14,579 nt of DNA, from NCBI GenBank assembly GCA_039715055.1, contig JBDLID010000079.1:1-14579 (forward strand), in the 5' to 3' direction. Each line of letters opens with the position of its first letter. Within the stretch, counting starts at the first letter, position 1. Shown one piece after another: positions 7,190 through 14,579 of the stretch. This stretch comes from JBDLID01 sp039715055 (lineage in GTDB: Bacteria > Desulfobacterota > Desulfobulbia > Desulfobulbales > Desulfocapsaceae). The notes beneath the pieces were generated by a model, which did no database searches, was not told the DNA's origin, and was given only the letters and a program-made list of their open reading frames with translations. Both the position numbers and the translations under genes were made by a program.

Positions 7190-10093
7190 ATGAACAGCCG
7201 GTCAAGCCCAGAAAAGCGAAAGTCAGCCGATCAGGAGAGCGTTCTGCTGCGTATTATTCAGCAGCTGATGGAAGAACTGCATCCACAGATGCAGTCGGCC
7301 CGGCCCATTCAGCTGGACAGCTCACTGGACCGTGATCTCGGCCTTGACAGTCTGGCCCGGGTGGAGCTGCTCGGCCGGATTGAGCAGCAGTTTGAAATCG
7401 CACTCTCCGAGCATATCCTGGCAACGGCGGAAAGCCCCAGGGATCTCCTGCGCTGTATCAAGACCTCGCACAAGATCGCTGTTCTCCCTTCACCTGAAAC
7501 AACAATTACGCCCTCGGGCGACAACGGACCTGCTGAACTGGCACCTCTTTCGGCAACCACGTTGCTGGAGGTGTTGAACAGCCATGTTCATAGTGATCCC
7601 GAGCGTATACATCTTGTTTATGAGCAGCACGGTCAGCCGGAACAGACACTCACCTATGAGGAGCTGAGCCGGGGAGCTGAGCGGATCGCCGCAGGGCTTC
7701 AGCATCATAATATCGAGCCGGGCGATACCGTGGCAATCATGCTGCCCACCGGGCTGGACTATTTCTTCTGCTTTTTTGGAATCCTTCTTGCCGGTGGTAT
7801 CCCTGTCCCCCTCTACCCTCCAGCCCGTCCCACCCAGATCGAGGAACATTTGCGGCGGCATCGGGGAATTCTTAACAATGGTCGCGCAAAAATTCTGATC
7901 ACCATGGCCGAGGTCAAGCAGATCGGCAGACTGCTCAAGGCCCGGGTGGAGAGCCTGGAGACGGTGGATACTCCGGAGGCTTTTGTCAACGGCGGAAACA
8001 AATTCACCCCCATACCGGTAAGCAGTAATGACGTTGCCTTTATCCAATACACATCCGGGTCCACCGGTGATCCCAAGGGGGTGGTCCTGACCCATGCCAA
8101 CCTGCTGGCCAACATCAGGGCCATGGGAGGTGTGGCGAAAGTCAGTGGTGCCGATGTCTTTGTCAGCTGGCTGCCGCTCTACCACGACATGGGACTGATC
8201 GGCGCCTGGTTTGGAAGCCTCTATTACGGCTGCCGCCTGGTGATCATGCAGCCGCTCTCCTTTCTGGCCAGGCCGGAACGCTGGCTGTGGGCCATTCACA
8301 AACATCGCGGAACCCTGTCGGCTTCACCTAATTTCGGTTACGAGTTCTGCATTCGGCGCCTGGATGACAAACGGCTTGAGGGGTTGGATCTCAGCTCGTG
8401 GCGCATGGCCTTCAACGGTGCCGAGCCGGTCAGTGCGGAGACCATCACCTGCTTTTCCGAGCGTTTTGAACCATACGGGTTCAACCCCCGGGCGGCCGCA
8501 CCGGTCTACGGTCTTGCGGAGTCTTCCGTTGGCCTGGCCTTTCCCCCGCCTGATCGCGGTCCGATCATTGAAACGGTGAGCCGGGAGACCCTCAATATCT
8601 CAGGCCGCGCTGTTCCGGTGGAAGCCGGGGAGTCAGGCAGCCTGAAATTTGTCTCCTGCGGCAATCCACTGCCCGGCCACCAGATCAGGATCGTGGATGA
8701 AAGCGGCAGGGAGCTTCCCGACCGCTATCAGGGGTTACTGCAGTTTAAGGGACCGTCAGCCACCAGCGGCTATTTTCGCAATCCGCAAAAGAGTCGGGAG
8801 CTTTTCTGCGGCCAGTGGCTCGATTCGGGCGATCTTGCCTACGCGGCCAATGGAGAACTGTTCATCACCAGCCGGATCAAGGACATTATCATCCGCGGCG
8901 GCAGAAATATATACCCCCATGAGCTGGAAGAACTGGTGGGCAATATCCCCGATATCCGCAAGGGGTGTGTCGCCGTATTTGGCAGCCTGGAGGAAAAAAG
9001 CGGCACGGAAAGGCTGGTTATCCTTGCCGAGTCGAGAAAGCAGGGCGAGCAGGCCAGGGACGAGCTGCGCAGCCAGGTTGTCAATCACTCCGTCGACCTG
9101 CTCGGCATGCCGCCGGACGAGGTGGTCATCGCCCCGCCGGGGACGGTGCTCAAGACCTCCAGCGGCAAGATACGGCGTGGAGCGTGCCGTGAACTCTACG
9201 AGCAGGGAGGAGTTGGCAAGCCCAGGCGCGCCCTGTGGCTGCAGCTCACCCGTATTGCCCTGGGCGGAGTTGTGCCCCAGATCCGCAGGCAGCTGCGTCG
9301 TTTTGGGGAGTCACTCTATGCCGCTTACTGCTGGCTCATCTACGGCCTGATCGGGGTTCCGCTCTGGCTCCTTGTGGTGGTGGTTCCTTCACTGAATTTA
9401 CGCTGGCGAGTGGTGCGCAGAGGGTTGGGGCTGCTCTTTTTTTTCACCGGGGTGAAAATTACCAGGTACGGGTTTGAAAATGTGACCCCTGATCAACCGT
9501 TGATCCTCGTCTCCAACCACGCAAGCTACCTCGACAGTCTCGTGCTTGCGGCCACCCTCCCAATATCCTGCAGCTTTGTGGCCAAAGCTGAGCTGGAGGA
9601 CAATTTTTTTGTCAGGGTCATGCTGAATAGACTGGATGTGATTTTTGTCGAGCGCTTTGACATGGAAAAGGGGGTGGCTGATTCACACAGGATTGAAGAA
9701 CATGTCGCTGCCGGCAGGAGGCCCCTGTTTTTTGCCGAGGGCACCCTCCAGCGCATGGTCGGTCTGCTTCCTTTTCAGCTGGGCGCCTTTGTGACCGGTG
9801 CCAGGACAGAGGTTCCGGTCCTGCCGATAACCATCAGGGGGACGAGAAATATCCTCCGTTCCGGCTCCTGGTTTCCCCGAAGAGGCCGGATAAGCGTCAC
9901 CGTTTCCGAGCCGATCCCAGCTAAAAGCAGCGACTGGGATGGAGCGATTACCCTTCGTGATGCGGTACGGGATCAGATCCTGCGCTCCTGCGGCGAGCCG
10001 GATCTGGGCAATGTCTATACCTCACTTTCACAAATGGAACTTAAACGTCCGGAAAACCATGAGCAATCAAACAGCGGTCATCCACACGATTGA
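7190..10093 (+). CDS. Fused acyl carrier / FAAL-like acyl-AMP ligase / PlsC-type acyltransferase
   Basis: This single 967-residue polypeptide has three enzyme modules. Residues about 10-90 form an acyl carrier domain with DLGLDSLARVELL; Ser54 is the expected 4'-phosphopantetheine site. Residues about 120-675 form an AMP-forming ligase: P-loop YTSGSTGDPKG (287-297), SWLPLYHDMGLIG and SASPNFGYEFC typical of fatty acyl-AMP ligases, YGLAES (440-445), SGDLA (546-550), IIIRGGRNIYPHELE (566-580), and C-terminal lysine K660 in TSSGKIRR. A hydrophobic segment (about 711-732) leads to the acyltransferase: NHASYLD (H776, D782), FAEGTLQR (848-855), VPVLPITIRGTR. Predicted role: activate a free fatty acid, load it on its own carrier, and acylate a membrane lysolipid or glycerophosphate. 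The ATG at 7190 follows GGGAGG by only three bases; a TTG at 7163 is the alternative. It overlaps the next gene by 35 bp. Confidence 0.9.
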   Translation: MNSRSSPEKRKSADQESVLLRIIQQLMEELHPQMQSARPIQLDSSLDRDLGLDSLARVELLGRIEQQFEIALSEHILATAESPRDLLRCIKTSHKIAVLPSPETTITPSGDNGPAELAPLSATTLLEVLNSHVHSDPERIHLVYEQHGQPEQTLTYEELSRGAERIAAGLQHHNIEPGDTVAIMLPTGLDYFFCFFGILLAGGIPVPLYPPARPTQIEEHLRRHRGILNNGRAKILITMAEVKQIGRLLKARVESLETVDTPEAFVNGGNKFTPIPVSSNDVAFIQYTSGSTGDPKGVVLTHANLLANIRAMGGVAKVSGADVFVSWLPLYHDMGLIGAWFGSLYYGCRLVIMQPLSFLARPERWLWAIHKHRGTLSASPNFGYEFCIRRLDDKRLEGLDLSSWRMAFNGAEPVSAETITCFSERFEPYGFNPRAAAPVYGLAESSVGLAFPPPDRGPIIETVSRETLNISGRAVPVEAGESGSLKFVSCGNPLPGHQIRIVDESGRELPDRYQGLLQFKGPSATSGYFRNPQKSRELFCGQWLDSGDLAYAANGELFITSRIKDIIIRGGRNIYPHELEELVGNIPDIRKGCVAVFGSLEEKSGTERLVILAESRKQGEQARDELRSQVVNHSVDLLGMPPDEVVIAPPGTVLKTSSGKIRRGACRELYEQGGVGKPRRALWLQLTRIALGGVVPQIRRQLRRFGESLYAAYCWLIYGLIGVPLWLLVVVVPSLNLRWRVVRRGLGLLFFFTGVKITRYGFENVTPDQPLILVSNHASYLDSLVLAATLPISCSFVAKAELEDNFFVRVMLNRLDVIFVERFDMEKGVADSHRIEEHVAAGRRPLFFAEGTLQRMVGLLPFQLGAFVTGARTEVPVLPITIRGTRNILRSGSWFPRRGRISVTVSEPIPAKSSDWDGAITLRDAVRDQILRSCGEPDLGNVYTSLSQMELKRPENHEQSNSGHPHD

Positions 10094-11900
10094 TACGATT
10101 TCAAGTAATGAGGCAGCCACTCTTCCCGGTCTCTTGAAGTGCCGGATTGAAAAAACGCCGACCCTGCCGGCTTATCATCAGTACGATCAGGAGGCTGGAA
10201 AATGGGTCACCTGGAACTGGCAGGAGCTTGGCGCATATGTCTCAAGGTGGCGAGAGGCGCTTGCCAGTGAGTCACTGGCAGCCGGTGAGCGGGTGGCCAT
10301 CCTGCTTGACAACTCAGTGGAGTGGGTCGCCTTTGAGCACGCTGCCCTCAGTCTGGGGTTGGTTGTGGTCCCCCTCTACAGCTGGGACAGTCCTGAAAAT
10401 ATCGTTTACCTGCTGCAGGACTCGGGCAGCAGACTGCTGCTGGTCGGTACAGCGGAGCAGTACCAAAAGATTGCCCCCCATGCTTCGTCTCTTGCGCAAC
10501 TCGACAAGATCCTCTGTTTGGAGAAAATTTCAGCAGCCGAAAGTGGGGATATTGCCTGTGAGTCAGTTGACCACTGGCTGCCTTCCCAGGGTAACGATTT
10601 TGAGGTGGCGAAAATTGATCCGGCCGCACTGGCGACCATCGTCTACACCTCAGGAACGACCGGGCCGCCCAAGGGGGTAATGCTGTCCCATCGTAACATC
10701 CTCCTGAACGCCGAGGCGATCCTCAAGGTCATCCCATGCTATGCCACCGACATTCTCCTCTCATTTCTTCCCCTGTCCCATACATTTGAAAGAACAGTGG
10801 GCTACTACACACCGATGATGGCAGGTTGTTCCGTGGCCTACTGTCGATCCATGGACAAACTGGCTGAGGATTTGAGGTCTATACAGCCGACCATCCTTGT
10901 TTCCGTCCCCCGCATCTACGAAAAAATTTATACAAAGATCAACACGAAACTACAGCAGAAGGGCGGTTTCGCAAAACGCCTCTTTCAGGCCGCGCTCGAT
11001 ATCGGCTGGCGCCGTTTCGAGGCGGACCAGGCAGGGGAGCAGACATCGTTTTTTGAGCGTGCCGTTCTTCAGCCGCTGCTCCACCGGGTTGTTGCTCAGA
11101 AGATACTCAACCGGCTGGGCGGCAGAATTCGTTTCAGTGTCAGCGGAGGCGCACCCCTGCTCGAAGATGTCTCCCGCTTTTTTCTCAGCCTGGGTCTGCC
11201 TCTGATCCAGGGATATGGCCTTACAGAGGCCGCCCCGGTGGTCAGCACCAACCCGCCGGAGCAAAATAATCCAGCCTCGGTCGGGCCGCCTCTGCCTGAC
11301 GTTTTATGTCGGATCGGCTCAGACAGTGAACTGCTGGTCAAGAGCCCGGGACTGATGATGGGATACTGGAACCTGGAGGAGAAGACGGCTGAGATGATCG
11401 ACCGGGAGGGGTGGCTGCATACCGGTGATATGGCGGAAATCAAAGACGGTGTCATCTATATCCGGGGGCGCTCAAAGGAGATCATCGTCACCTCCACCGG
11501 TGAGAAGGTGGCTCCGGCAGACCTTGAGATGACCATCGCCGGTGACCCGTTATTTGATAATGTTATGGTGGTTGGCGAGGGTAAATCATTTCTTGGCGCC
11601 CTGGTTGTTCTTCACCGATCCTTATGGGAGGAGCTGGCCAGGGAGTATGATCAAACCGCCGATGATCCGGCGGCTCTGGAGTCCGTAATCATCAAGGAGG
11701 CTGTTCTTGCACGGCTCGATGGGCTGCTCCACGCCTTTCCCGGGCATGCCAGGATTCGAACAGTGGGGCTGTTACTTGACCAGTGGACCATCGCAAACGG
11801 GCTCCTCACACCGACCTTGAAACTCAAACGGGAGGTAATTGGCAGCCGTTACAGGGAGGAAATTGACAATCTTTACAGGGGGCATGAGGTGGGGAGTTGA
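10059..11900 (+). CDS. Long-chain fatty acid--CoA ligase (AMP-forming, FAA1-like)
   Basis: This is a 613-residue adenylate-forming enzyme that would activate long-chain fatty acids with ATP and CoA. Motifs: YTSGTTGPPKGVMLSHRN (196-213), FLPLSHTFERTVGYY (236-250), SVPRIYEKIY (282-291), GYGLTEAAPVVSTNPP (385-400), EGWLHTGDMAEI (450-461), RGRSKEIIVTSTGEKVAP (469-486) and LTPTLKLKR, whose final lysine (588 or 590) is the catalytic C-domain lysine. FERTVGYY and VSVPRIYEKIY are features of the COG1022 long-chain synthetases and distinguish it from the FAAL-like ligase in the preceding gene. The ATG at 10059 has GGA six bases upstream and lies inside the end of the upstream gene, a 35-bp overlap that suggests translational coupling. 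Longer in-frame starts (for example 9939) would extend far into the upstream acyltransferase and are not needed. Acyl-ACP synthetase activity is an alternative. Confidence 0.92.
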   Translation: MSNQTAVIHTIDTISSNEAATLPGLLKCRIEKTPTLPAYHQYDQEAGKWVTWNWQELGAYVSRWREALASESLAAGERVAILLDNSVEWVAFEHAALSLGLVVVPLYSWDSPENIVYLLQDSGSRLLLVGTAEQYQKIAPHASSLAQLDKILCLEKISAAESGDIACESVDHWLPSQGNDFEVAKIDPAALATIVYTSGTTGPPKGVMLSHRNILLNAEAILKVIPCYATDILLSFLPLSHTFERTVGYYTPMMAGCSVAYCRSMDKLAEDLRSIQPTILVSVPRIYEKIYTKINTKLQQKGGFAKRLFQAALDIGWRRFEADQAGEQTSFFERAVLQPLLHRVVAQKILNRLGGRIRFSVSGGAPLLEDVSRFFLSLGLPLIQGYGLTEAAPVVSTNPPEQNNPASVGPPLPDVLCRIGSDSELLVKSPGLMMGYWNLEEKTAEMIDREGWLHTGDMAEIKDGVIYIRGRSKEIIVTSTGEKVAPADLEMTIAGDPLFDNVMVVGEGKSFLGALVVLHRSLWEELAREYDQTADDPAALESVIIKEAVLARLDGLLHAFPGHARIRTVGLLLDQWTIANGLLTPTLKLKREVIGSRYREEIDNLYRGHEVGS

Positions 11901-12174
11901 TCAGGGTAAGCTCTTTTTGTAAGCGTGGTTTGGTGAGTGAAGATCCGTGACTGTTTTTTTGTTGCCATTGCAAGGCTGAGTATTATCATCTGCTCAACCA
12001 AAGGTGGCAGTCCGAATGTCATTTCAGCGGATCTGCAAAACAGCATAAGTTGTCCTGTCCGGTATGGTATGGGGCCTGTTGTGTCTGTTGCCAAACAGTA
12101 GGGGACCTAGAAATACTAATTTTTCAAGGCACCCGGTATATGAGAGCAATAAGAGCTGCCGGAGTAGAGTCGAT
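11901..12174. other. Intergenic region before the hemerythrin gene
   Basis: This is 274 bases without a convincing gene. A seven-T run (11954-11960) follows the ligase gene but has no GC-rich stem in front of it, so terminator status is unclear. TTGCCA (12088-12093) with AATACT (12112-12117) at 18 bases is a weak promoter-like pair. An open frame starting at 12064 merely extends the hemerythrin frame upstream and carries no recognisable domain. Confidence 0.4.
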
Positions 12175-12576
12175 ATGGAGTCAGTTTTTGTCTGGACAGA
12201 GGACTACAGCGTTGGTGTAGAAGATATTGATGACCAGCATAAGAAAATTTTCCAGTTTATCAACGAGCTGTCAGACTGTTTGGCAGGTGGAGGGGAAAAA
12301 CAGGCCGTTGAGGATATTGTCATGCAGATGGTTGACTATGTGGTCTATCACTTCAGAACAGAAGAAAAATATCTGTTTGGTCACCCGGATTTTGCTTCAC
12401 ACCGCCGCCAGCACAATGATTTTTCCCAAAAGGCGCTTGCCTGCCAGGAGTCGGTCATTGAAGATCCTGAGGTAGTGGGCCGGGAGGCCGTGGCCTTCTT
12501 GCAAAGTTGGCTCAATGATCATATTCTCTATGTTGATAAGAGGATTTTTGCTGATCTGATGAAAGATACGGGCTGA
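12175..12576 (+). CDS. Bacteriohemerythrin (single-domain di-iron O2-binding protein)
   Basis: This is a 133-residue protein, the usual size for single-domain bacterial hemerythrins. All seven diiron ligands are visible: His22 (DDQHKKIF), His59 and Glu63 (HFRTEEKY), His76 and His80 (HRRQHNDF), and His116 and Asp121 (WLNDHILYVDK). The N-terminal VWTEDYSVGVEDIDDQH is the family hallmark. Such cytoplasmic proteins bind oxygen reversibly and serve as oxygen carriers, stores or scavengers in anaerobes and microaerophiles. The ATG at 12175 has GGAG (12161-12164) ten bases upstream; in-frame sequence before it has no hemerythrin similarity. The next gene starts 36 bp downstream on the same strand, so the two are probably co-transcribed. 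Confidence 0.95.
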   Translation: MESVFVWTEDYSVGVEDIDDQHKKIFQFINELSDCLAGGGEKQAVEDIVMQMVDYVVYHFRTEEKYLFGHPDFASHRRQHNDFSQKALACQESVIEDPEVVGREAVAFLQSWLNDHILYVDKRIFADLMKDTG

Positions 12577-12612
12577 AGGCAAACATGGAGGCATAACAGA
12601 CGAGGTGCAGAG

Positions 12613-13176
12613 ATGACTGTAACACGAAGGAAAATAACGATTTTTACTCCCGGCAAACAGTACTCGGGCGAGGTCGATATTCCTAACCCGGACTTGCGCA
12701 CCACCGACCTGCTCAACACCACCAACCTTTACTGGAAGAACCCGGCAGAAAAGAATTTTAATGATGCCCTGATGATGTTTAACGTCACTCTCACCATTGA
12801 CGGCATTAAAAATTTCCAACATTTTGAAAAAGTTCAGATTCGCCAGCCCAATATCATTTTCTTTCATGACGATTTGACCCACGCTGGAAACGCTGAGGAG
12901 AAAAAGAGGGCCGATGCCTTGATAAGAAAGGCCCATGAAGAGAAGAAATTTATTCACCTCATCACAAAGGTGCGGCTCAACTCGTTTTTTGATATCCAGG
13001 GGTCATTTTACGGATTGTTTAAAAGTAAATCGATTCAGAAGTATATCCCGTTAAACGATGTGATCATGCACGAAATCATCAGGCAGCAGGACAAGTGGGT
13101 GAAGAAAAAGATACCCCTGGCCAATAACTTTATCGGTGTCAATACCGGCTACATTGAAACCTGTGCTGTGGATTAA
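12613..13176 (+). CDS. Hypothetical protein of 187 residues downstream of hemerythrin
   Basis: I cannot assign a known function. The protein is soluble-looking, with no signal peptide or membrane segment. Residues 1-60 (KITIFTPGKQYSGEVDIPNP, then LRTTDLLNT) look like a small beta-rich unit that is partly repeated in spirit by NVTLTIDGIKNF. The central IIFFHDDLTHAG (about 81-92) is followed by a charged helix with EEKKRADALIRKAHEEKK. The C-terminal half contains FFDIQGSFYGLFKSKS, KYIPLNDVIMHEII and NFIGVNTGYIETC. The start is well supported: GAGG (12602-12605) lies seven bases before the ATG. It follows the hemerythrin gene by 36 bp and converges on the thpR-like gene, with only 13 bases between the stops. 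By eye it is more A/T-rich than its neighbours, which was not computed. Confidence 0.82.
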   Translation: MTVTRRKITIFTPGKQYSGEVDIPNPDLRTTDLLNTTNLYWKNPAEKNFNDALMMFNVTLTIDGIKNFQHFEKVQIRQPNIIFFHDDLTHAGNAEEKKRADALIRKAHEEKKFIHLITKVRLNSFFDIQGSFYGLFKSKSIQKYIPLNDVIMHEIIRQQDKWVKKKIPLANNFIGVNTGYIETCAVD

Positions 13177-13189
13177 AAGTTGTGAGAAA

Positions 13190-13732
13190 TTAAGGCTGCT
13201 CAAGCGGGTAGCTCTGCTCCAGAATGTGGGTCGCTCCATGGCGCCCGAGATGGCTTGAATAGAGGTGAAAACTGGTGGCCTGAAAAGGCTCACTGGTGTA
13301 GAGGCTGTTGGCACCCAGAAATGATGTGACCCGTTGAATGGGGCTCTGCTTGAGCCGGGCCAGGGTGATATGGGGGTGGAACTTCCTCTTCTCACCGACC
13401 AGGCCGATCCGCTTGAGACTGCTCTCAACCCTGTGCTGCAGTCTCATGAGCTCTTCACTCTTCTCCACCCCGACCCATAAGATCCGGGGCTTGCCCCGTG
13501 GAGGAAAATGACCGACCCCTTTGAGCCGTAAGGGGAATTCCTCCCTTTCGATTGACTCAAGGCAGTGGTTAATGTCGTCCATTACAGGTTCTTCGACCTC
13601 GCCGATGAACTGCAGGGTCAGATGCAGCTGTTCAACTGAGACGGCCCGCGCCCCGGGAATGGCCGGTACCATGAGGCAGAGATCTCTGCGGATTGTCTCA
13701 GGCAGGTCAATGGCGACAAAGAGACGGATCAT
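13190..13732 (-). CDS. thpR: RNA 2',3'-cyclic phosphodiesterase (2H family, LigT/ThpR type)
   Basis: This is a 180-residue 2H phosphoesterase. The two catalytic HxT motifs are HLTL (His37, Thr39) and HITL (His121, Thr123), in the expected contexts VSVEQLHLTLQFIGEV and RKFHPHITLARLK. The N-terminus MIRLFVAIDLPETIRRDL is the typical family opening, and the length matches. These enzymes open terminal 2',3'-cyclic phosphates on RNA to 2'-phosphates, and some show 2'-5' RNA ligase activity in vitro. Its ATG overlaps the TGA of the upstream methyltransferase gene (ATGA, 13729-13732), implying translational coupling. It converges with the 187-residue gene, and no terminator hairpin is seen in the 13-base gap. 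Confidence 0.95.
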   Translation of the reverse strand: MIRLFVAIDLPETIRRDLCLMVPAIPGARAVSVEQLHLTLQFIGEVEEPVMDDINHCLESIEREEFPLRLKGVGHFPPRGKPRILWVGVEKSEELMRLQHRVESSLKRIGLVGEKRKFHPHITLARLKQSPIQRVTSFLGANSLYTSEPFQATSFHLYSSHLGRHGATHILEQSYPLEQP

Positions 13733-14511
13733 GGTTGGTTTTCCGATGTTTTACGGACAAGGTGCAGCGGGTACTTATGGTTGCAGGCCAGATGCTCCCC
13801 GGAGATGGTCGAGTCCAGCCGCCAGTCTGTATCCAACACGGAAAGGACGTAGTCAAGGAGCTGAAAACGGTTGTTCTTGATGAATCGATCGGGGTAGATG
13901 AGGCTGAATTCTCCGATACCCATCTTGAGATCTCGTTCGATATCGTACTCGGTGTGGAGGCTGATATGGAGTTCGCTGCGGATCAGGTTCTTCAGGTTGA
14001 GAAGGACCGGTGCCAGCTTCTGTTTTTTGATGACATTCTTACCGATGAAATCCAGTAATAGCCCGATATCTCCCTGCTCGCCGCCGCAGTCTCCGGTGAA
14101 GTCGGCGACCATGAAACTGCACCGCTTAAGGCCGTAATACTTTTTAAGGATTTCGCAGCCCCTGATCATCAGCGGGTTGATGTCGAGACCGACAACCCGG
14201 CGGCATCCAAGGCGCTCGGCCAGAAAGCTGTAATAACCGAGGTTGCAGCCAAGGTCCAGGACGCTTTTGTTGTTAAATTCGTGACGACCAAGAGTTTCAT
14301 CCAGATAGTCGCGGTGTGTTCCGACACCATCAAAGACGGCCTCATGCTCATGGTTGAACACCGGCCGCCAGATATTTTCCCGGCCGATCTGGTCGATGAT
14401 TTGCTGCAGCTCTGGAAGTGATGTCATGGTTTTTTCAACGATCGGAGGTGGATTGGAAAGTGTAATCTCGTTCGACTCTGGGCCACCTTGAAAAATTGCC
14501 TTTTTGTCCAA
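13729..14511 (-). CDS. Class I SAM-dependent methyltransferase
   Basis: This is a protein of up to 260 residues with a Rossmann-fold methyltransferase core. VLDLGCNLGYYSFLAERLG is motif I, and RVVGLDINPLMI is motif II with the acidic residue that binds the SAM ribose. CSFMVADFTGD fits motif III, with GDIGLLLDFIG after it. The C-terminal half (SELHISLHTEYDI and onward) may bind substrate, which I cannot name. It does not carry the Hen1 metal-binding signature. The start is uncertain: a TTG at 14511, just after an in-frame stop and a GAAGAG stretch, gives 260 residues, whereas the first ATG (14427, codon 29, MTSLPELQQII) gives 232 residues but has no clear Shine-Dalgarno. The stop overlaps the start of the ThpR gene, so both probably form one operon. 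Nothing decides whether the substrate is RNA, lipid or a small molecule. Confidence 0.88.
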   Translation of the reverse strand: MDKKAIFQGGPESNEITLSNPPPIVEKTMTSLPELQQIIDQIGRENIWRPVFNHEHEAVFDGVGTHRDYLDETLGRHEFNNKSVLDLGCNLGYYSFLAERLGCRRVVGLDINPLMIRGCEILKKYYGLKRCSFMVADFTGDCGGEQGDIGLLLDFIGKNVIKKQKLAPVLLNLKNLIRSELHISLHTEYDIERDLKMGIGEFSLIYPDRFIKNNRFQLLDYVLSVLDTDWRLDSTISGEHLACNHKYPLHLVRKTSENQP

Positions 14512-14541
14512 ACTCTTCGTTATGAAATAAATTTTATCCTC

Positions 14542-14569
14542 AGAATATCAAATATATGCCTGCGGTAAA
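14542..14569 (-). promoter_or_regulatory. Weak candidate promoter for the methyltransferase-thpR operon
   Basis: On the minus strand TTTACC (plus 14564-14569), a 16-base spacer and TATTCT (14542-14547) each match four of six consensus bases. The predicted start near 14535 would leave about 24 bases before the TTG at 14511. The region is A/T-rich, so chance matches are likely. Confidence 0.2.
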
Positions 14570-14579
14570 ATTTCTCTCA

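Noticed and set aside
7490..8305. Minus-strand open frame of 271 residues opposite the ligase N-domain
   Set aside because: It is fully antisense to conserved FAAL motifs and its translation has no recognisable domain. It is a shadow of codon bias.
8649..9350. Open frame of 233 residues inside the fused ligase gene
   Set aside because: It is in another frame of a gene with an unbroken set of adenylation motifs. Its Ser/Arg/Pro-rich translation is typical of an out-of-frame reading of GC-rich DNA.
11951..11960. Seven-T run after the acyl-CoA ligase gene as an intrinsic terminator
   Set aside because: No GC-rich inverted repeat lies directly upstream of the T-run.
12397..12957. Minus-strand open frame of 186 residues over the hemerythrin and hypothetical genes
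   Set aside because: It is antisense to the hemerythrin ligand region and to a gene with a good Shine-Dalgarno, and shows no motif of its own.
13729..14511. Hen1-like RNA repair methyltransferase next to ThpR
   Set aside because: The protein has a SAM-binding core but I do not find the Hen1 ExxEHxxxxH-type metal-binding pattern, nor a Pnkp ligase gene nearby.

Overview
The window looks like an ordinary chromosomal stretch of a Gram-negative bacterium. An outer-membrane efflux lipoprotein, Sec-type signal peptides and periplasmic proteins point to two membranes. The protein styles (bacteriohemerythrin, large secreted TPR-CHAT protein, ACP/AMP-ligase/acyltransferase fusion) and the moderately GC-rich composition suggest a Desulfobacterota (deltaproteobacterial, perhaps Desulfobulbales-like) genome. 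That placement is an inference from family content, not a search. I see no tRNA, rRNA, CRISPR array, insertion sequence or phage gene.

Layout. Positions 1-2102 (minus strand) hold the first two genes of a tripartite efflux operon: a NodT/TolC-type outer-membrane factor, then a periplasmic adaptor that runs off the left edge. The two overlap by ATGA, and a near-consensus promoter lies in front. Positions 2278-6079 (plus) hold a small secreted beta-rich protein and a 1032-residue secreted TPR-CHAT protein whose caspase-like His/Cys pair is intact. A perfect 10-bp inverted repeat lies between them. Positions 6131-7012 hold a 10-TM EamA/DMT-family permease.

Positions 7190-11900 form a two-gene fatty-acid activation unit. 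The first gene encodes one polypeptide with an acyl carrier domain, a FAAL-like AMP ligase and a PlsC-type acyltransferase. The second, overlapping it by 35 bp, is a long-chain acyl-CoA synthetase. Together they could activate free fatty acids, hold them on a built-in carrier and place them on a lysolipid or glycerophosphate. Positions 12175-13176 hold a bacteriohemerythrin with all seven iron ligands and a 187-residue protein I do not recognise. Positions 13190-14511 (minus) hold a SAM-dependent methyltransferase and an RNA 2',3'-cyclic phosphodiesterase (ThpR), again coupled by ATGA.

The least ordinary parts are the secreted CHAT protein with its small secreted neighbour, and the self-contained ACP-ligase-acyltransferase with its coupled second ligase. 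Neither is shown by sequence alone to be a new system. All start sites, promoters and domain limits are read by eye.
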